A DNA stretch of 64,000 bases from Epiperipatus broadwayi (Eukaryota; Onychophora; Udeonychophora; Euonychophora; Peripatidae). Below are positions 50,001-54,490 of this stretch, in pieces. The stretch is from contig JAQFVV010012535.1 in the NCBI GenBank assembly GCA_028023455.1, positions 1,924,001 to 1,988,000 on the forward strand. The letters run 5' to 3'. The translations under genes and the position numbers were made by a program. Under the pieces are notes generated by a model. The model did not search any database and had not been told where the DNA came from. It saw only the letters and a program-made list of their open reading frames with translations. Each line of letters opens with the position of its first letter. Position 1 is the stretch's first letter.

Positions 50001-51938
50001 GAAATCAGAAGTTTCTATGCAAAGGCCATATACTAGGCAATCTTGTTATTCAAGTTAAACAATCCTTCTCTATAACACTATTATATATCACAATAAACTT
50101 ATCTACTTTTGATACCTTATTATCAAATTATTCTTCCACAATGGTTTCATTTGATTTTTTCTTTTATTTTCACAATCTCTAATCATAAAGATTTAAACAG
50201 ATATCCAAAAAATATCTACCTTTTTTATTTCGTTTAATCTTAATGTTCTTTCATACTTCATACAATTTATGCTTACCTATTTCAACATCTTATGGACAAA
50301 AAATAAAGATTTAGCATGTTCTCTTCCATATTTATATAACCAATATTAAATCCAAGTACTTATTTCATCTTTGTTTCTTTTTCCTTTCATCCAAAGTTCC
50401 TGTTCTTGCATCAAGCAACAATAAGCTCCCTCTAGTATAATTATGCCAATTTAAAATATTTTTTTTATTCTTATATAAATCCAAGATATATAGATATATA
50501 CATTTAAGATTTTTAATGGTTTAATATAGATGTAAATTTTTTATAAATGGGAACTATATAAATGAAGTTAAAACCAAAGCCAAGATGTATTAAAATGCAA
50601 CAACTAATCAGACCATTTCTTTAATATACCTTGCCACTGTGGTTTTAAGTTCATTTATATAATGGAGTAACCATTTATTAAATAATTTTCATATATATTA
50701 ACCTGTTAAAAATATTAAATTTAAATCCACAATTTGTTGATGAGAGAATCTTAATTTCAGTTGGGATGTAAAAAATGGGCTATACATTATATATCAACTT
50801 TTATAGCTATAATGATCAGCTATTGGCTCATAAATAATAATGTGAATGACTGATCAGTAGTAGATTATATACGTTAGCTATTGTCTTCAGCCTAAAGAAT
50901 TGATCTGATTGGTTGCTGCATTTTAATACACCTTGGTTGTGGTTTTAACTGCATTTATATAGCAGAGCTCATTTATTAAATAATTTGTATAAATATAACC
51001 ATTAAAATCCAGGCAACACTTAGACGATCCCAATTTAAATAACAATTAACAATCTCAACTGTTATCAAGGCAACCTCATTTTAATAATAAAGATAAGTTT
51101 GAGATTGTTGATTGTTTTCTAAATTGGGATTGTCTAAGTATTGATTGGATTTTAATGGTTACTTATAAATCCATTTAGCCTTGAGCATTATTATTTTTAT
51201 TATATATATTGAAACAGTCAGCTTTGACAATCATACTGTTTCACCTGCTATATACTATAGTAGTATTTGTATCTATGTAACTAGCACCAAATTCTCGTAC
51301 ATCAGGTTAAAATTGTATTAAAATCAGGCTAAATTTAAACATAAAGGTATTAGTTATGTATGTGTGCATATATCTTAGCATACAGTATGCAAATTGTATC
51401 TGTATATATAAAAACCCATATATATACACACATATTTCTAGGAGTAAATAAATAGAAATTGCATTGTATGTGTAACACAAGACCACATATATGCAGGAAA
51501 GAATAATGTTAACAGATTTAAAACATGATAAACTTCTTTATTTAAAATATTTATTCTAAAAAAATTAAAAATTTGGAATTGTATAGTTTTGCATATATCA
51601 TTAAATTAAATTAATCAAGTTACATGTATAACCAGATGTTTTCCATCTGTAGATTTGTTTTCGAAAAAAGAATGATATTATAATACTTAATCTTTCATGC
51701 TGTAGTGTGACCTAATTACAAAATTAAAAGTAACACTAAGTTGTAGAATAAATTATCCTGAGTAATTAGAAAGAAATCGTGGATGACCATCTGTAAAACT
51801 CAGCTGTAAAAAAATAAAAAAACAGCATGATTCCACAATTCTGGGAATACAGCGAGAAAATTAGCAAAACAAATCTAAAAACTTACTATGACCGAGAAGA
51901 GGGGGGAGGTAAGCTATAATATAAGCCTCTGCAGCCAT
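5788..51938 (-). CDS. Unrecognised coiled-coil-type protein, N-terminal 213 residues in seven exons (gene runs off left edge)
   Basis: Seen: seven exons on the minus strand join in one open frame. Exon lengths are 52, 65, 86, 83, 116, 136 and 101 nt, total 639 nt = 213 codons with no stop. Donor/acceptor phases agree at every junction (1,0,2,1,0,1), and the last exon ends in phase 0 at a GTAAGT donor, so more exons lie beyond position 5788. The protein begins MAAEAYIIAYLPPLLGH, then an acidic LSDDDE stretch, then about 120 residues rich in E, K, L, Q and R with leucine spacing typical of alpha-helical coiled coil (for example RMKVMLRETLKEVNDLQFQ and LERQRDELMAYLDVKEK), then a basic KVKRRNS patch and an acidic end. 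There is no signal peptide or membrane segment. Known: such layouts are common among centrosomal, ciliary and trafficking coiled-coil proteins. Inference: cytoplasmic or cytoskeletal role; family not recognised. Introns of 5-12 kb are full of transposons. Confidence 0.85.
5889..9323. other. Intron 6, left part: AT-rich, no gene found
   Basis: No coding exon or element with domains seen. An 8000-8480 segment is of somewhat higher complexity but has no open frame of note. Possible old SINE-like sequence near 8990-9045 (GGGTTTAAACTTGATACCC resembles a decayed B-box). Confidence 0.4.
9324..9480. mobile_element. hAT-like terminal fragment
   Basis: CAGGGGTTGGCAACCTAGGT followed by CACGCATGCCAAG is the typical left end of hAT transposons (CAGNGGTNGGCAACC). 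The matching right end was not found within the next kilobase, so the element is truncated and its true end is unknown. Confidence 0.5.
9830..10360. repeat. ~530-bp foldback element
   Basis: Two arms (about 9830-10075 and 10118-10360) are imperfect reverse complements. Matching words include ATATGTTATGGATGTAT/ATACATCCATAACATAT and CCAGACTTTTGAT/ATCAAAAGTCTGG, with a loop of about 45 nt near 10075-10118. No ORF. Probably a MITE-like or foldback repeat in intron 6. Confidence 0.75.
10681..11552. mobile_element. Non-autonomous hAT element, copy 2 (872 bp)
   Basis: Same termini as copy 1 (CAGGGATGCCCAACC / GGTTGGGCACCACTG) with a different perfect 8-bp duplication, TTATATAG (10673-10680 and 11553-11560). 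It differs from copy 1 mainly in dinucleotide and poly-C length (about 10 versus 17 C) and scattered substitutions. It lies about 390 bp from exon 6. Confidence 0.94.
11942..12077 (-). CDS. Exon 6 of the coiled-coil gene
   Basis: Acceptor TCTATATTTGCAG, donor AATAAAA|GTAAAG. Encodes 45 codons starting MKELKNNHCDTSALANAYRW and containing a glutamine/asparagine-rich helix EEQLNNNKQLLQQMAAL. Begins in phase 0 and ends in phase 1. The internal Met at its start is not the initiator, because exons 1-5 splice into it in frame. Confidence 0.9.
12300..12650. repeat. Foldback repeat in intron 5
   Basis: AATGTGGGAGGTGACTTGAT (reverse of 12465-12484) corresponds to AACATTGGAGATGATGTGAT at 12616. TAAGAAATTCAGCTATG is mirrored by CATAGCTGAATTTCTTA. 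The arms flank a 60-nt centre near 12545. The outer left arm has no full partner. Confidence 0.7.
13830..14160 (+). mobile_element. CR1-like LINE ORF1 fragment, second copy
   Basis: The frame at 13854-14081 ends ISISEKIIDEYIKLSK, similar to the AELSERVMDEYIELI block at about 30-80 in the first copy, and is followed by a decayed LLYKDF like the LLYRAC there. This shows two copies of the same LINE family in the window. No RT nearby in frame. Confidence 0.5.
14160..16640. other. Intron 5: AT-rich, few recognisable features
   Basis: Only short frames. A more G+C-rich patch at 15150-15240 (GGAGGAAAAGCTAAGGGGGA region) was examined on both strands and does not form an exon with proper splice sites. 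An imperfect inverted pair (AATCCAAATAAAAA / TTTTTATTTGGATT) lies at 15316-15396. Confidence 0.4.
16640..17880 (+). mobile_element. RTE-type LINE remnant: reverse transcriptase
   Basis: Shifting frames read KTAGPDEILKAVLKY (16699), then a decayed FRESRSIIAVIFV (about 16970) and a C-terminal FLYGSET-TTYQHN block (about 17690), in the order found in RTE-type RTs. The KTAGPDE block is shared with the minus-strand copy at 49200-49400. Many stops; a dead copy. Confidence 0.7.
17880..19670. other. Intron 5: possible LINE endonuclease debris, otherwise nothing
   Basis: On the minus strand near 18230-18300 a frame reads LGADDWNAKMK, reminiscent of the GDFNAKIG block of LINE endonucleases, but nothing longer supports it. 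The rest is AT-rich without recognised content. Confidence 0.3.
19675..19805. repeat. Palindrome (foldback) in intron 5
   Basis: AATGAGACACCCCTTTTAGT at 19678 is mirrored by the reverse complement of 19768-19796 (AATGAGACACTCCCTCTAAT), and CATCTGACAAT by ATTGCCAGATG. Short loop. The plus-strand frame at 19721-20044 overlaps the right arm and has no recognisable domain. Confidence 0.7.
20045..23250. other. Intron 5: microsatellite, possible SINE and mariner-like ends, otherwise nothing
   Basis: A (TA)n(TG)n microsatellite at 20071-20100 is followed by a weakly tRNA-like stretch (20110-20175, GTAGCATGGTAGGATGCATC then GTTTTAATTCC). TTAGGCTGGAAAGTAAGTTT at 20766 resembles a mariner-type inverted terminus, without a detected partner. 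No exons seen. Confidence 0.3.
23262..23395 (+). repeat. Dispersed repeat, copy B (related to 4975-5140)
   Basis: Reads GATGAAGATAAAAGTTAGAA, then ACCAATCTGGAGTTGGGGAT, TGATTATTCAAACTCATGG and TAGATGGCACTAG. The first part matches the end block GACGAAGGCCATAAGCCAGA found at 61417, so it may be a decayed Penelope-like terminus. It lies 260 bp from exon 5. Confidence 0.5.
23659..23774 (-). CDS. Exon 5 of the coiled-coil gene
   Basis: Acceptor ATTCTTTTTTAG, donor TCTGAT|GTAAGTAC (consensus). Encodes LERQRDELMAYLDVKEKLMY, then EDTATKITEEYNTFTSSD. Codon content is clearly richer in G+C than the surrounding intron, as in the other exons. Confidence 0.9.
24600..27560 (+). mobile_element. RTE-like LINE remnant: endonuclease, RT and C-terminal tail
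   Basis: In order: MGDFNVKIGK (25237, endonuclease), RNERGHTFV near 25310, APGN (26137) and NYRPISLLSFLHKIF (about 26300), then SNEYKLPICFGFVDYERAFD (about 26470-26525, RT domain with its first catalytic Asp region), GIYQGDFISP (about 26670), then RLKWRWAEHIYKRV (27302) and WINLGEIF near 27490. These are the landmarks of an endonuclease-RT LINE ORF2. All frames are broken; the second RT motif, expected as YADD, reads FLDD-like near 26795. Lies in intron 4. Left boundary uncertain. Confidence 0.75.
28080..28860 (+). mobile_element. Probable LINE remnant of another family
   Basis: Scattered lysine- and glutamate-rich frames (RASKIVNIEEEIQKKKYE at about 28400, NAYKKADNI at about 28465) resemble the region between endonuclease and RT of CR1/L2 LINEs. 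No catalytic motif remains, so the call is weak. Confidence 0.3.
29055..29619. repeat. 565-bp foldback element with 12-bp direct flanking repeats
   Basis: Flanked on both sides by ATATACAGGGAT (29043-29054 and 29620-29631). Inside, an arm (29055-29195) is the reverse complement of 29438-29598, sharing AAGATCAGCCTTTTCAAGCT and GTGCATGCGCTTTT. A third, direct partial copy lies at 29345-29437. The right end carries 21 further bases plus the GCGCTATAAAA block missing from the left arm, so the left arm is truncated. The 12-bp duplication favours insertion as one unit, and its length suggests retroposition rather than hAT or mariner. Confidence 0.85.
30324..30406 (-). CDS. Exon 4 of the coiled-coil gene
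   Basis: Acceptor CTATTTTCAG, donor TCAG|GTAGGT. Encodes CNKEKDIIWKGLKDCIEELR followed by KLTAVKS after the split Cys codon. Ends in phase 1, completing Ala with exon 5. The segment is strongly helical in composition. Confidence 0.9.
30407..32340. other. Intron 3, right of exon 4: no recognised element
   Basis: AT-rich, without domains or clear repeats. A small inverted pair AAATATGATGGTTTTATTTA / ATACCATCATATTTAAAT occurs at 32210-32250. Confidence 0.35.
32340..33175 (-). mobile_element. Ty3/Gypsy gag remnant
   Basis: Minus-strand frames read IDSIKEFHPVYLETWPSYKD then GVIFYLQANQIKKPRIKISH (32885-33172), the F-x-P-x-W-x-x-Y...FY-x-A-N opening of Gypsy gag. Next comes FNLCTQGEGERGRDFAI (about 32800-32755) and a CHRCDDQ zinc-knuckle-like stretch near 32480. 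The same FSLHVQGEGEKSRDFA block occurs in the plus-strand copy at 37811, so both belong to one family. Multiple stops; no pol. Confidence 0.75.
33095..33350. repeat. Imperfect direct repeat of about 125 bp beside the gag remnant
   Basis: ATTTGTAAGAGTAACCACTC (33099) recurs as TTAATAAGAGTAGCCACTC (33224), each followed after about 85 bp by AATCTAA(C/T)(A/G)ACC and a GGGGCAAGATTAGGC- or GAGGGCAATTTTTGCC-like block. These could be two copies of the 5' leader or LTR end of the Gypsy element. Confidence 0.5.
34280..35262. repeat. Repeat family: two direct copies and one inverted copy
   Basis: Copy 1 (34320-34680) and copy 2 (34730-35010) share CATTCTTGAAACAT, AAAAGACAAAT, TTCAGATAAATACATTAA and AATCATTTATTAAACTAGA. 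The region 35020-35262 carries the same words in reverse complement (ATTTGTCTTTTATAATG, ATGTTTCAAGAAT, AATAAATGATTAATAATCAT). A further partial copy lies at 36590-36690. Together they form a large foldback in intron 2/3 sequence. Confidence 0.75.
35265..35765 (+). mobile_element. LINE 3' end remnant
   Basis: Frames read VWRDIC-ELQEEIRSGIYR near 35430, then ILLISLKHLKK, then an EWMKL...KKRNNGSEKLD-IWRDL tail at about 35580-35670. This order corresponds to the C-terminal tail of the LINE at 24600-27560 (RLKWRWAEH...WKNWINLGEIF). Preceded by repeat-family sequence. Confidence 0.5.
36084..36169 (-). CDS. Exon 3 of the coiled-coil gene
   Basis: Acceptor TATATATATAG with no clear polypyrimidine tract, donor GATTG|GTAAGTAT. 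Encodes EVNDLQFQLECTQGLLEDSQ followed by SRWSQRFD and two bases of a Cys codon. Heptad-like hydrophobic spacing continues from exon 2. The alternating purine/pyrimidine acceptor is unusual and could be a weak site. Confidence 0.88.
36590..36700 (+). repeat. Partial copy of the 34280-35262 repeat family
   Basis: Contains GATAAACATATTAATGATTA then TTTATTAAGCTAAAAATTAT and AGCCCAGACCCAAACTTTA, aligned to TTCAGATAAATACATTAA...AATCCAGATATAAACTTTA of copy 1. Confidence 0.55.
36740..37340 (-). mobile_element. LINE ORF2 C-terminus with CPLC zinc-binding block
   Basis: The minus-strand frame 37034-37246 contains CPLCHKSEETIHHIYLQCP, the CxxC...HxxxxC motif at the C-terminus of many LINE ORF2 proteins, preceded in another frame by LCSLVIFFIKRI. 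The downstream frame to 36746 is probably 3' sequence. RT proper is not visible. Confidence 0.7.
37562..39210 (+). mobile_element. Ty3/Gypsy retrotransposon with internal deletion of pol
   Basis: Starts MVKIGHLEGVFDPGNPENWS (37562), followed by YLLNCNFNNFLNEAPRDHFV and VTLDESASQDAMLKK (37811-38257), a standard Gypsy gag. It is followed by two zinc-knuckle remnants, KCDKPQCAPTEC (38176-38211) and HVGQIETAC (38290-38316), separated by a (TA)n expansion. Protease is represented by ILMELDIGSAMT (about 38480; active-site DTG reads DIG) and VFGCDWI (38696). Then the frame jumps to an integrase-tail-like RPDSETS and EESESDDKIKPRI (about 39000-39100). RT, RNase H and the integrase core are missing. 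No LTRs identified. Confidence 0.8.
38225..38282. repeat. (TA)n microsatellite inside Gypsy gag
   Basis: Two (AT)n tracts separated by GTATACTG sit exactly between the first and second zinc-knuckle sequences of the Gypsy gag, extending its frame with an Ile-Tyr repeat that is not part of the original protein. Confidence 0.9.
39880..40327. repeat. 448-bp near-perfect palindromic MITE
   Basis: TTAAAGTGAAAGGCAGAAAC at 39880 is mirrored by the end GTTTCTGTCTTTCACTTTAA at 40327. The arms match throughout (for example AGCCAATCAGATGTAATGAT / ATCATTACATCTGATTGGCT and ACTTAAATTTATATATAAGT / TTTATATATAAATTTAAGTA). The centre of about 50 nt is near 40080-40130. TTAA or TA could be the target site. No ORF. 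Confidence 0.9.
41085..41540 (+). repeat. Direct repeat, two copies about 330 bp apart
   Basis: GGAATTGTCAATTAGTA (41119 and about 41448), TTGATAATTTCTTGGTAAC and GTTTAAGTTTCTCTCT plus TTTAATGGATATTATCTC occur in both copies with few differences. The sequence between includes GGTCCCTTTTACTTC and AAAGACCTCCAGCAAAGGAG. Could be terminal repeats of an unrecognised element or a tandem duplication. Confidence 0.7.
42350..42614 (-). mobile_element. tRNA-derived SINE, left arm
   Basis: Read on the minus strand it begins GGTTAGAGCATTACC, then ATTCAAGAATC, then GGTTCGATTCC (perfect pol III B-box at 42556-42566), i.e. the D-arm, anticodon-like and T-arm parts of a tRNA. A unique region follows (ACAGTTGAATATAATTGGAA, TTTGATGATGGAAATA). 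The 5' A-box half is cut by the hAT terminus. The tail ends near CCAATATATAAATACAA. Confidence 0.7.
42615..44236 (-). mobile_element. hAT transposon remnant with C-terminal dimerisation domain
   Basis: Ends CAGCGTTTCCCAACC (42615) and, reversed, CAGCCATCGGTTGTATGCGT (44236), both followed by GCATACCACT/GCGTACCACT. Minus-strand frames 43990-43769 and 43802-43554 read NIIAHLTGLKLSFMEYFPKP, then WISNPFL, ENLIELSCDRTLQVEFKRHN, INFWLNIKEYEQLSEKALKL and LLPFTSTELVGRAFSS. This is the C-terminal part of ZBED5-like hAT transposases, including the FW...YP-L...A...LLPF...GFS dimerisation region with a mutated CE-GFS step. The catalytic core is missing. Confidence 0.75.
44237..44477 (+). mobile_element. 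tRNA-derived SINE, right arm
   Basis: Begins TCAATTAGAGATTTACC and continues ATTCAAGAATCTAAGAGT, GGTTTGATTTCC (decayed B-box, 44287-44298), CACTGGTCGAGAGCAGAATA, then the same unique body as the left arm (AACAGTTGAATGTAATTG, TTAGATGATGGAAATACTCC) to AATATATAAATACAA. It diverges from the left arm, so the pair is not a recent duplication. Confidence 0.7.
44981..45045 (-). CDS. Exon 2 of the coiled-coil gene
   Basis: Acceptor TAATTTTTCAG, donor AAG|GTATTC (weaker than the others). It encodes LSDDDEQTSKRMKVMLRETLK after a split Asn codon. An acidic cluster followed by an amphipathic helix start. Ends in phase 0, matching exon 3. It lies downstream of intron 1 (about 6.8 kb), which holds an RTE LINE and foldback repeats. 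Confidence 0.88.
45046..47040. other. Intron 1, left part: AT-rich, nothing recognised
   Basis: Contains a purine-rich strand-biased stretch at 46135-46262 (GAGAAAAGGAAAAAAGATGA and similar) and a CACACACACACACAC tract near 45130. A decayed tRNA-like stretch may lie at 46965-47010 (AGGTTTGAACCC). No exon seen. Confidence 0.35.
47045..47270. repeat. Foldback repeat in intron 1
   Basis: TTTCAATCTGGAGAAGTACT at 47051 is mirrored by AGTACTTCTGCAGATTGAAA at 47239. TTTGGTTAATTTCTTAACCC and AATGTCATTAAAT also have inverted partners. Loop of about 85 nt (47118-47200). Confidence 0.75.
47336..47364. repeat. (TG)n(TA)n microsatellite
   Basis: TGTGTGTGTG followed by TATATATATATATATATA. Similar short arrays occur at 20071 and 55534. 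Confidence 0.85.
47690..49560 (-). mobile_element. RTE-type LINE, 5'-truncated, minus strand
   Basis: From 5' to 3' on the minus strand: LNEVKAALYNLKNEKTAGPD (49206-49406), FRESRSNMDMIFVASKMQEK (about 49010-48950), then YIAFIDLVKAFDSINRSGLL (first RT Asp present), and HLLHDGMGGNVIITGRKTET with FGMKPGVK (48980-48735). The C-terminal tail is LKDILKQNNVNCFHWKNMEE followed by NRIHWRATTR (48006-47710), typical of RTE ORF2. The endonuclease half is missing; several frameshifts and stops. Confidence 0.85.
49560..50560. other. Intron 1: possible element end, otherwise nothing
   Basis: Reverse strand near 49858-49892 reads TTCTGAGAAAGACTGTTAAA then CAGTCAAAACTGTGAG, similar in style to the conserved 3' words of Penelope-like and related elements. 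Nothing else recognised. Confidence 0.3.
50560..51170. repeat. Nested direct and inverted repeats in intron 1
   Basis: GTGGTTTTAAGTTCATTTAT (50640) recurs as GTGGTTTTAACTGCATTTAT (50940), each followed by ATTTATTAAATAATTT. Upstream of each copy lies the inverted sequence AAACCAAAGCCAAGATGTAT (50570) / ATACACCTTGGTTGTGG (50928). A separate hairpin spans 51003-51164: CCATTAAAATCCAGGCAACA mirrored by GATTGGATTTTAATGG. Confidence 0.7.
51171..51886. other. Intron 1, proximal part: no repeat or regulatory element recognised
   Basis: First 700 bp of intron 1 (reading from exon 1). AT-rich with no TE domain. The absence of insertions next to the start exon is compatible with regulatory constraint but is not evidence for it. 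Confidence 0.3.
51887..51938 (-). CDS. Exon 1 (start codon) of the coiled-coil gene
   Basis: The start is ATGGCTGCAGAGGC read on the minus strand, preceded by AAATCCAAA (A at -3, a reasonable Kozak context). It encodes MAAEAYIIAYLPPLLGH plus one base and ends at CATA|GTAAGT, a strong donor. The ATGGCTGC core also fits the YY1-type motif AANATGGCNGC that often overlaps start codons of housekeeping genes. The single trailing base joins the two leading bases of exon 2 to give Asn, and that phase match is the main reason for accepting this exon. The 5' UTR probably covers the bases just above 51938; the transcription start cannot be fixed from sequence. Confidence 0.8.
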
Positions 51939-52094
51939 TTTGGATTTATTCGGACATTATTTCAAGTCAATTCATTGACAACTTATGTTTTAAAATTGTT
52001 AATTGTAACGCAGCCTGAGTAGAAGGCAATTTTTCTTGCCTTCCGAACCCGGGAAGTCTACCATGTGGAGAGCAGCAAGAGGAGAAGCTGTGTT
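51939..52094. promoter_or_regulatory. Candidate bidirectional promoter between two divergent first exons
   Basis: This 156-bp interval separates the minus-strand start codon at 51938 from a plus-strand ATG at 52095. It is more G+C rich than the flanks, with GAACCCGGGAAG at 52025-52036, and there is no recognisable transposon in it. Short divergent spacing with higher GC is the usual form of a shared promoter. No TATA box is placed where it would clearly serve either side. This is inference from arrangement and composition only. Confidence 0.45.
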
Positions 52095-52166
52095 ATGGAG
52101 CAGATGCCCATTGACAGAACATTTCAATATGAAACAAGTGCCAGCAGACAGAAAGAAGAGAGCCCG
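52095..52166 (+). CDS. Candidate first coding exon of a divergent plus-strand gene
   Basis: ATG at 52095 opens 24 codons reading MEQMPIDRTFQYETSASRQK then EESP, followed directly by a possible donor CCCG|GTAAAA. The frame is closed by a stop at 52020, so the start is well bounded. An alternative ATG at 52063 (ACCATGTGG, good Kozak) reads 35 codons and reaches TAA at the donor. Base composition is exon-like. No downstream partner exon was identified with confidence in 52167-64000, so the product is unknown. It might instead be a non-coding leader or part of an old repeat. Confidence 0.4.
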
Positions 52167-52986
52167 GTAAAAAAATCTTCCTCTACTTAAAATTAATCTC
52201 AACTAAAATATGATAATTCCTAAAGCTAGCTAAATCTGAACTCTATGGCCATAGCAATCCACTACTAAAATGTAAATTTGATTTCTTTGTTTTAATCTTA
52301 AAATGACTACTAAAATGTAATTTTGATTTTTTTATTTTTAATCTTAAAATCTTGCCTGATTTGATATCTGATTTTATAACTGATTTGAGTTAATAACTAA
52401 TTTGATTTTCATACTAAGTTAATATCTTATTTATTGATTTATGTACTCCATGTATTTATTAATTTATATGTTGGTTTGCTGGGTTATCTCTGATTGATCT
52501 AGTTCAACATATTAACTTATCCCGAGTTATTAAAAGTTAGTTAGTCGTTACTTGCTTAAAGCGATTGATTTTAAATTAATTATCATAAATTTTGTTATGT
52601 ATAGTTTTAACTGCTTCATTCTAAAATGATAATTAAGTTTCTAGATTATTTTACATATTTTAATTTACTGATATTTGATTTTATATATTTTAACTTAATG
52701 ATATCTGCTTTTACATATTTTAATATAATAATATTTGCCTTGATTAATTCTTGTACATTACTTAAATTTGTCTTGAACTGGGTAGATCAGATATTTTATG
52801 ATTTTCCATTGTGTCGTGGTTTATGCTGTATTTGTTCTGAACGCTCAAAAGAAACTTGTTTTGAAAGGGGTAAAATATCTTGTCTAAGATATAATTAAAA
52901 GCCTACAGCTGTTTTAAGATAGATTCGCTTGTCTAAATTACCTTGACCTTAGGTTAACACGTGATGAGAGAGGTATAAATTATTCA

Positions 52987-53715
52987 ATGATAATAAAGCC
53001 CTTTGAAATCAGAGGCTTTATACACCCACACTCCAACTCTCCAAGCTCTCACAAATTGGCAGGCCTGCAAGCATTTTTATATAGAAATATGCAGCTGTGC
53101 AAGTTTGAGGCAGATAGAAAGAATAATATACATCTTTACACCAAAGACCTACTACAAGCAGGCTATAAACTCAACACTATTAACAATAAAATCAAACAAT
53201 TTTATAGGAAAATCACTGACAATAAAAACAATATTAAACTTCCATATATTACTCTTCCCCACATACCCAAAATCTCCTATCAATTAATCAAGGTTTTGGC
53301 CAATAAATTTAAAATTAGCTTTCATACACCCCCATGCACTAATCGTCTAATCAATAACTCTAAGGACAAAATTGAACCTTCTCAGACTCCCCATGTCGTT
53401 TACAGCATAGCTTGCCCACAACCTGGTTGCCGGGCCATTTATTTTGGAGAAACCAAGGCAGGCATAATCAACAGGACAGCACAACACAGATATACATATA
53501 ATAGAGCTATGAAAAACAATGATAATTCATCAACATTTTTAGAGCATTCCAAGAAGACAGGACATTTGTTTGAACCTTCCAGCCCTAAAATAGTCTGTAT
53601 TGAGAAAAATGACATCAAGCGGAAAATCAGAGAAGCATATTTTATTAATGGCAATAATAACTCCATCAATAGACGAGATACCTGCTTTGACATCTCCAAA
53701 CGTTGGACTATCTAG
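52987..53715 (+). mobile_element. Penelope-like retroelement, C-terminal ORF with GIY-YIG endonuclease
   Basis: An uninterrupted 242-codon ORF. Residues about 12-60 (IHPHSNSPSSHKLAGLQAFL... CKFEA...LLQAGY) match the RT thumb region of Penelope-like elements. Residues 136-168 contain VVYSIACPQPGC and IYFGETKAGIINRTAQHR, the GIY-YIG nuclease core with the adjacent Cys pair typical of these elements; Y152, G154, R163 and H167 fit conserved positions, and EHSKKTGH follows at about 185. The RT fingers and palm are missing, so the copy is 5' truncated; ATG 52987 is only the first in-frame Met. It ends at a TAG after ISKRWTI. Intactness over 240 codons makes it the youngest retroelement ORF in the window. 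Confidence 0.88.
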
Positions 53716-54240
53716 TTCATTTGCATATGCTTTGCATACTGTTTTGTTTCCCTTGCCCTATATTTTCATTCTGCAGCTCACAGTACCGCTATGAATATGA
53801 GGCAAAAGACCTCGAAAGCGCTTAGCGTGTAATAATTTCTGTGTATCTTTATAGCTTCTCATTCAAGTGTGGCATACGCTTTGTTAATTTTGTATATTTC
53901 TAACTAATGTTTAGCCGGAGTGATTGAGATACAGCATAAAGCTATAACTTTATATCTTAATGCTCAATAAGGTGCTGCACTTCCCCCTAAAGTTATAAAT
54001 CCCTATATAGATAGCTTTACAAATTAGATTCCTAAGTTTTCCTTAATAGCATAATTATAGATGCTACCTAATGAACTGATATATGGTAGTTTCATGAAGG
54101 AAACTAGTGTTGAGCATCATAAAATTTTATTATATAATGTAGTCAGCAGTGTGAGTGTGTTTTTAAGAAATGCTACGGCATATATATATATATTTGTTGC
54201 TGTGCATATTTTAATGATTGTATGTGTAAGGGCTATGTCA
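53716..54240 (+). mobile_element. 3' region of the Penelope-like element and flank
   Basis: Contains GAGGCAAAAGACCTCGAAAG followed by CGCTTAGCGTG (53799-53829), a short hairpin-forming block like the conserved word after the ORF of such elements (compare GACGAAGGCCATAAGCC at 61417). The 3' boundary was not located. Confidence 0.5.
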
Positions 54241-54490
54241 TTACTCTCTTAGTTCGGACAACTATCTCTTCCAGATGGAGGTTGGCTATCCCACCCCATT
54301 CTGCATCATCAGAAATGGAGCATGAGAGTCCCATAGTTTAATTAGTTGTTCGATCACCGGACTAAAAAGGCCTCTTATTTCCACAGCAATGAGTACGGTG
54401 AAAAGGGAACCGTTACGTAGTAAGAATCCCGTGAAAAGGCACTCTCAAGATGCAGGGGCTATATCAGACTTTATATTTTCTATACACCAT
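54241..54490 (+). other. Higher-complexity stretch with potential RNA hairpin
   Basis: TAGTTCGGACAACTA (54250) pairs partly with TAGTTGTTCGATCACCGGAC (54343). The interval is richer in G+C than its surroundings and ends GGGGCTATATCAGAC (54458), a 15-mer that recurs at 55454. Examined for hammerhead ribozyme motifs and none was complete. Probably non-coding end sequence of the Penelope-like element. Confidence 0.35.

Noticed and set aside
51999-52202. 67-residue minus-strand ORF over the divergent promoter
   Set aside because: Antisense shadow of the candidate plus-strand exon; starts upstream of the coiled-coil start codon and lacks splice logic.
54250-54480. Possible hammerhead ribozyme linked to the Penelope-like element
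   Set aside because: CTGATGA is present on the minus strand near 54323-54329, but the GAAA box and matching stems II and III could not be placed.
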